DNA of 64,000 bases, from positions 62,001-126,000 of the forward strand of contig CALXMK010000004.1 in assembly GCA_944389455.1 (NCBI GenBank), read 5' to 3'. Made by a program: the position numbers and the translations under genes. Source of the stretch: an uncultured Verrucomicrobiota bacterium. GTDB taxonomy: Bacteria > Verrucomicrobiota > Verrucomicrobiia > Limisphaerales > UBA1412. The notes under the pieces were generated by a model that saw nothing but the letters and a program-made list of their open reading frames with translations, was not told where the DNA came from and ran no database searches. Below, one piece after another: positions 63,006 through 64,000 of this stretch (positions are counted from its first letter, which is position 1; each line of letters opens with the position of its first letter).

Positions 63006-64000
63006 GAGGAAGTATTTGCTCCTTTCTGAGCCAGCATTCGGGGCTCCGGTTTGGTTAGAGGAAGAAAAATTCTGAATTCCGTTCCGTGTCCTTCTTGGCT
63101 TTCTATTTCAATTCGTCCTTGATGGGCACGAATAATCCTTTGAACGATCATTAATCCTAATCCAGAGCCATTTTTGCGTGTGGTGAAGAAGGGGGTGAAG
63201 AGGTTCTTGATTTGTTCAGGGGACATTCCTTTGCCGGTATCAATTATGGAGACCCAGATCCAATGGACATTTTGCCGAGTCCGCAGTGTTAGTTTGCCTC
63301 CATTAGGCATAACTTGGAGAGCGTTTTTGATGAGGTTGACAAGGACTTGTTTAATTTGTTGAACATCAAATGGAGCCACAGCCAAGTCATTAAGCAGGTC
63401 AAGTTCTAAAAACATTCCCCTGTTTTCGATTTCTGGCTCTAGCAGAGCGATTACATCTCGGATAGTATCATTGAGGTGGGCCAGGGTAAGTTTAGGCGGA
63501 GTGGGACGCATAGCCTGGAGAAATTGAGTGGTAATGTAATCCAGACGATTGATTTCTCCATGTGATATTTTCAAATAGGAATCGAGTTTAGCAATAAAGG
63601 GGGAAATTTCTTGGAGAACTTCTTTGAGAGTGGAATCTTTCCCGGCCGAGCCGGAAGGTGTATTGAGAGCAGTTTCCATCTTACGAAGTTCACGTTTCAT
63701 CAACTGAAGGTGAATACTCAGTGCACTGAGTGGATTTCCTATTTCATGGGCTACACTGGCTGCAAGCAAAGTAAGAGCTGCTACACGCTCGCTTTCCACA
63801 GCTTCCTCAGTTTTTTTTCGTGTTTCAGTGGTGTCATGCAAGACCATTGCGATTCGCTCTTCTCCTTCGCCGGTTTCAGGAAGTCGGGCAATTTCCAAGC
63901 GGATAAAACGCCGAATGGGGTAGTAGATTTCCAGCTCTTGACGTTGGAAAATGCCGCTGCGGCCGGACGCAGCAATTATTAAGTCTTGCCAATTTAAATC
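62999..64000 (-). CDS. sensor histidine kinase (partial, runs off the right edge)
   Basis: The frame stays open to the edge of the window, so only the C-terminal 333 residues are seen. A PAS-like region (QDLIIAASGRSGIFQRQELE, RRFIRLEI) leads into the dimerisation H-box VAHEIGNPLSALSIHL. It is followed by the ATPase domain with N-box NLIKNALQVM, G1 DTGKGMSPEQ and G2 GSGLGLMIVQRI. No membrane segment is seen in this part. It is the sensor for the adjoining NtrC-type regulator, with a seven-base overlap. The true start lies beyond 64000. Confidence 0.92.
   Translation of the reverse strand, partial: DLNWQDLIIAASGRSGIFQRQELEIYYPIRRFIRLEIARLPETGEGEERIAMVLHDTTETRKKTEEAVESERVAALTLLAASVAHEIGNPLSALSIHLQLMKRELRKMETALNTPSGSAGKDSTLKEVLQEISPFIAKLDSYLKISHGEINRLDYITTQFLQAMRPTPPKLTLAHLNDTIRDVIALLEPEIENRGMFLELDLLNDLAVAPFDVQQIKQVLVNLIKNALQVMPNGGKLTLRTRQNVHWIWVSIIDTGKGMSPEQIKNLFTPFFTTRKNGSGLGLMIVQRIIRAHQGRIEIESQEGHGTEFRIFLPLTKPEPRMLAQKGANTSSC

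Overview
The window looks like a stretch of chromosome from a Gram-negative, probably anaerobic member of the Verrucomicrobiota or a related PVC-group lineage. This is inferred from gene content, not from a marker gene. The Gram-negative envelope is shown by lpxA, an LptF/LptG permease, a TolC-type protein, a SurA-like chaperone and a Wza/Wzc-type export pair. Anaerobic carbon metabolism is suggested by a full-length pyruvate:ferredoxin oxidoreductase. The large exported proteins (lamin-tail repeats, GH78 rhamnosidase, a transglutaminase-like protein) share features common in Verrucomicrobiota. Base composition is AT-rich, and intergenic DNA is very AT-rich.

Layout. Positions 1-450 hold two tandem minus-strand small-RNA-like units. 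Positions 0.6-5.5 kb run forward: a membrane protein, lpxA, a DUF971 protein, two tandem atypical thymidylate-kinase-like proteins and a ROK sugar kinase, closed by a terminator. From 5.7 to 8.1 kb come a cysteine-rich microprotein and a metallo-beta-lactamase-fold protein (minus), then threonine dehydrogenase and tRNA-Arg (plus). From 8.6 to 12.9 kb are a transglutaminase-like exported protein, asnA and a class V aminotransferase. From 12.9 to 17.2 kb is a tight forward operon of an lpt permease, a HemX/CcsA-like membrane protein, hemA and hemC. From 17.3 to 34.8 kb nearly everything is on the minus strand: an ArsR-methyltransferase fusion, a small exported protein, a methyltransferase with glycolate-oxidase iron-sulfur subunit, TetR with TolC, an ABC ATPase, nifJ, the lamin-tail protein, ahcY and metK. 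tRNA-Phe and a STAS protein follow. From 36.2 to 45.0 kb (plus) are the GH78 rhamnosidase, an SMR exporter, a HAD phosphatase with a deoxyhypusine-synthase-like protein, a YjbQ protein, tRNA-Ile(CAU), and an aldo/keto reductase with a DUF362 protein.

Positions 45.2-45.75 kb carry a cluster of DnaA boxes directly upstream of dnaA and are the likely replication origin. dnaA is followed by aroA and a YczE-like membrane protein. From 49.2 to 52.0 kb (minus) are a putative lipoprotein, hemW and a SurA-like isomerase; a NIF3-like protein (plus) follows. From 53 kb to the right edge the minus strand holds tcdA, tatD, an FHA-membrane protein, a Wza-like lipoprotein, a Wzc-like tyrosine kinase, an outer-membrane barrel, a membrane glycosyltransferase and an NtrC-type two-component pair. 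The last group reads as an exopolysaccharide synthesis/export locus with its regulator.

The items most worth a second look are the tandem small RNA units at the left edge, the paired degenerate thymidylate-kinase-like genes, the FHA/tyrosine-kinase/exporter arrangement, the deoxyhypusine-synthase-like gene beside a HAD phosphatase, and a C-terminal module shared by two otherwise unrelated exported proteins. No CRISPR array, insertion sequence or prophage was seen.
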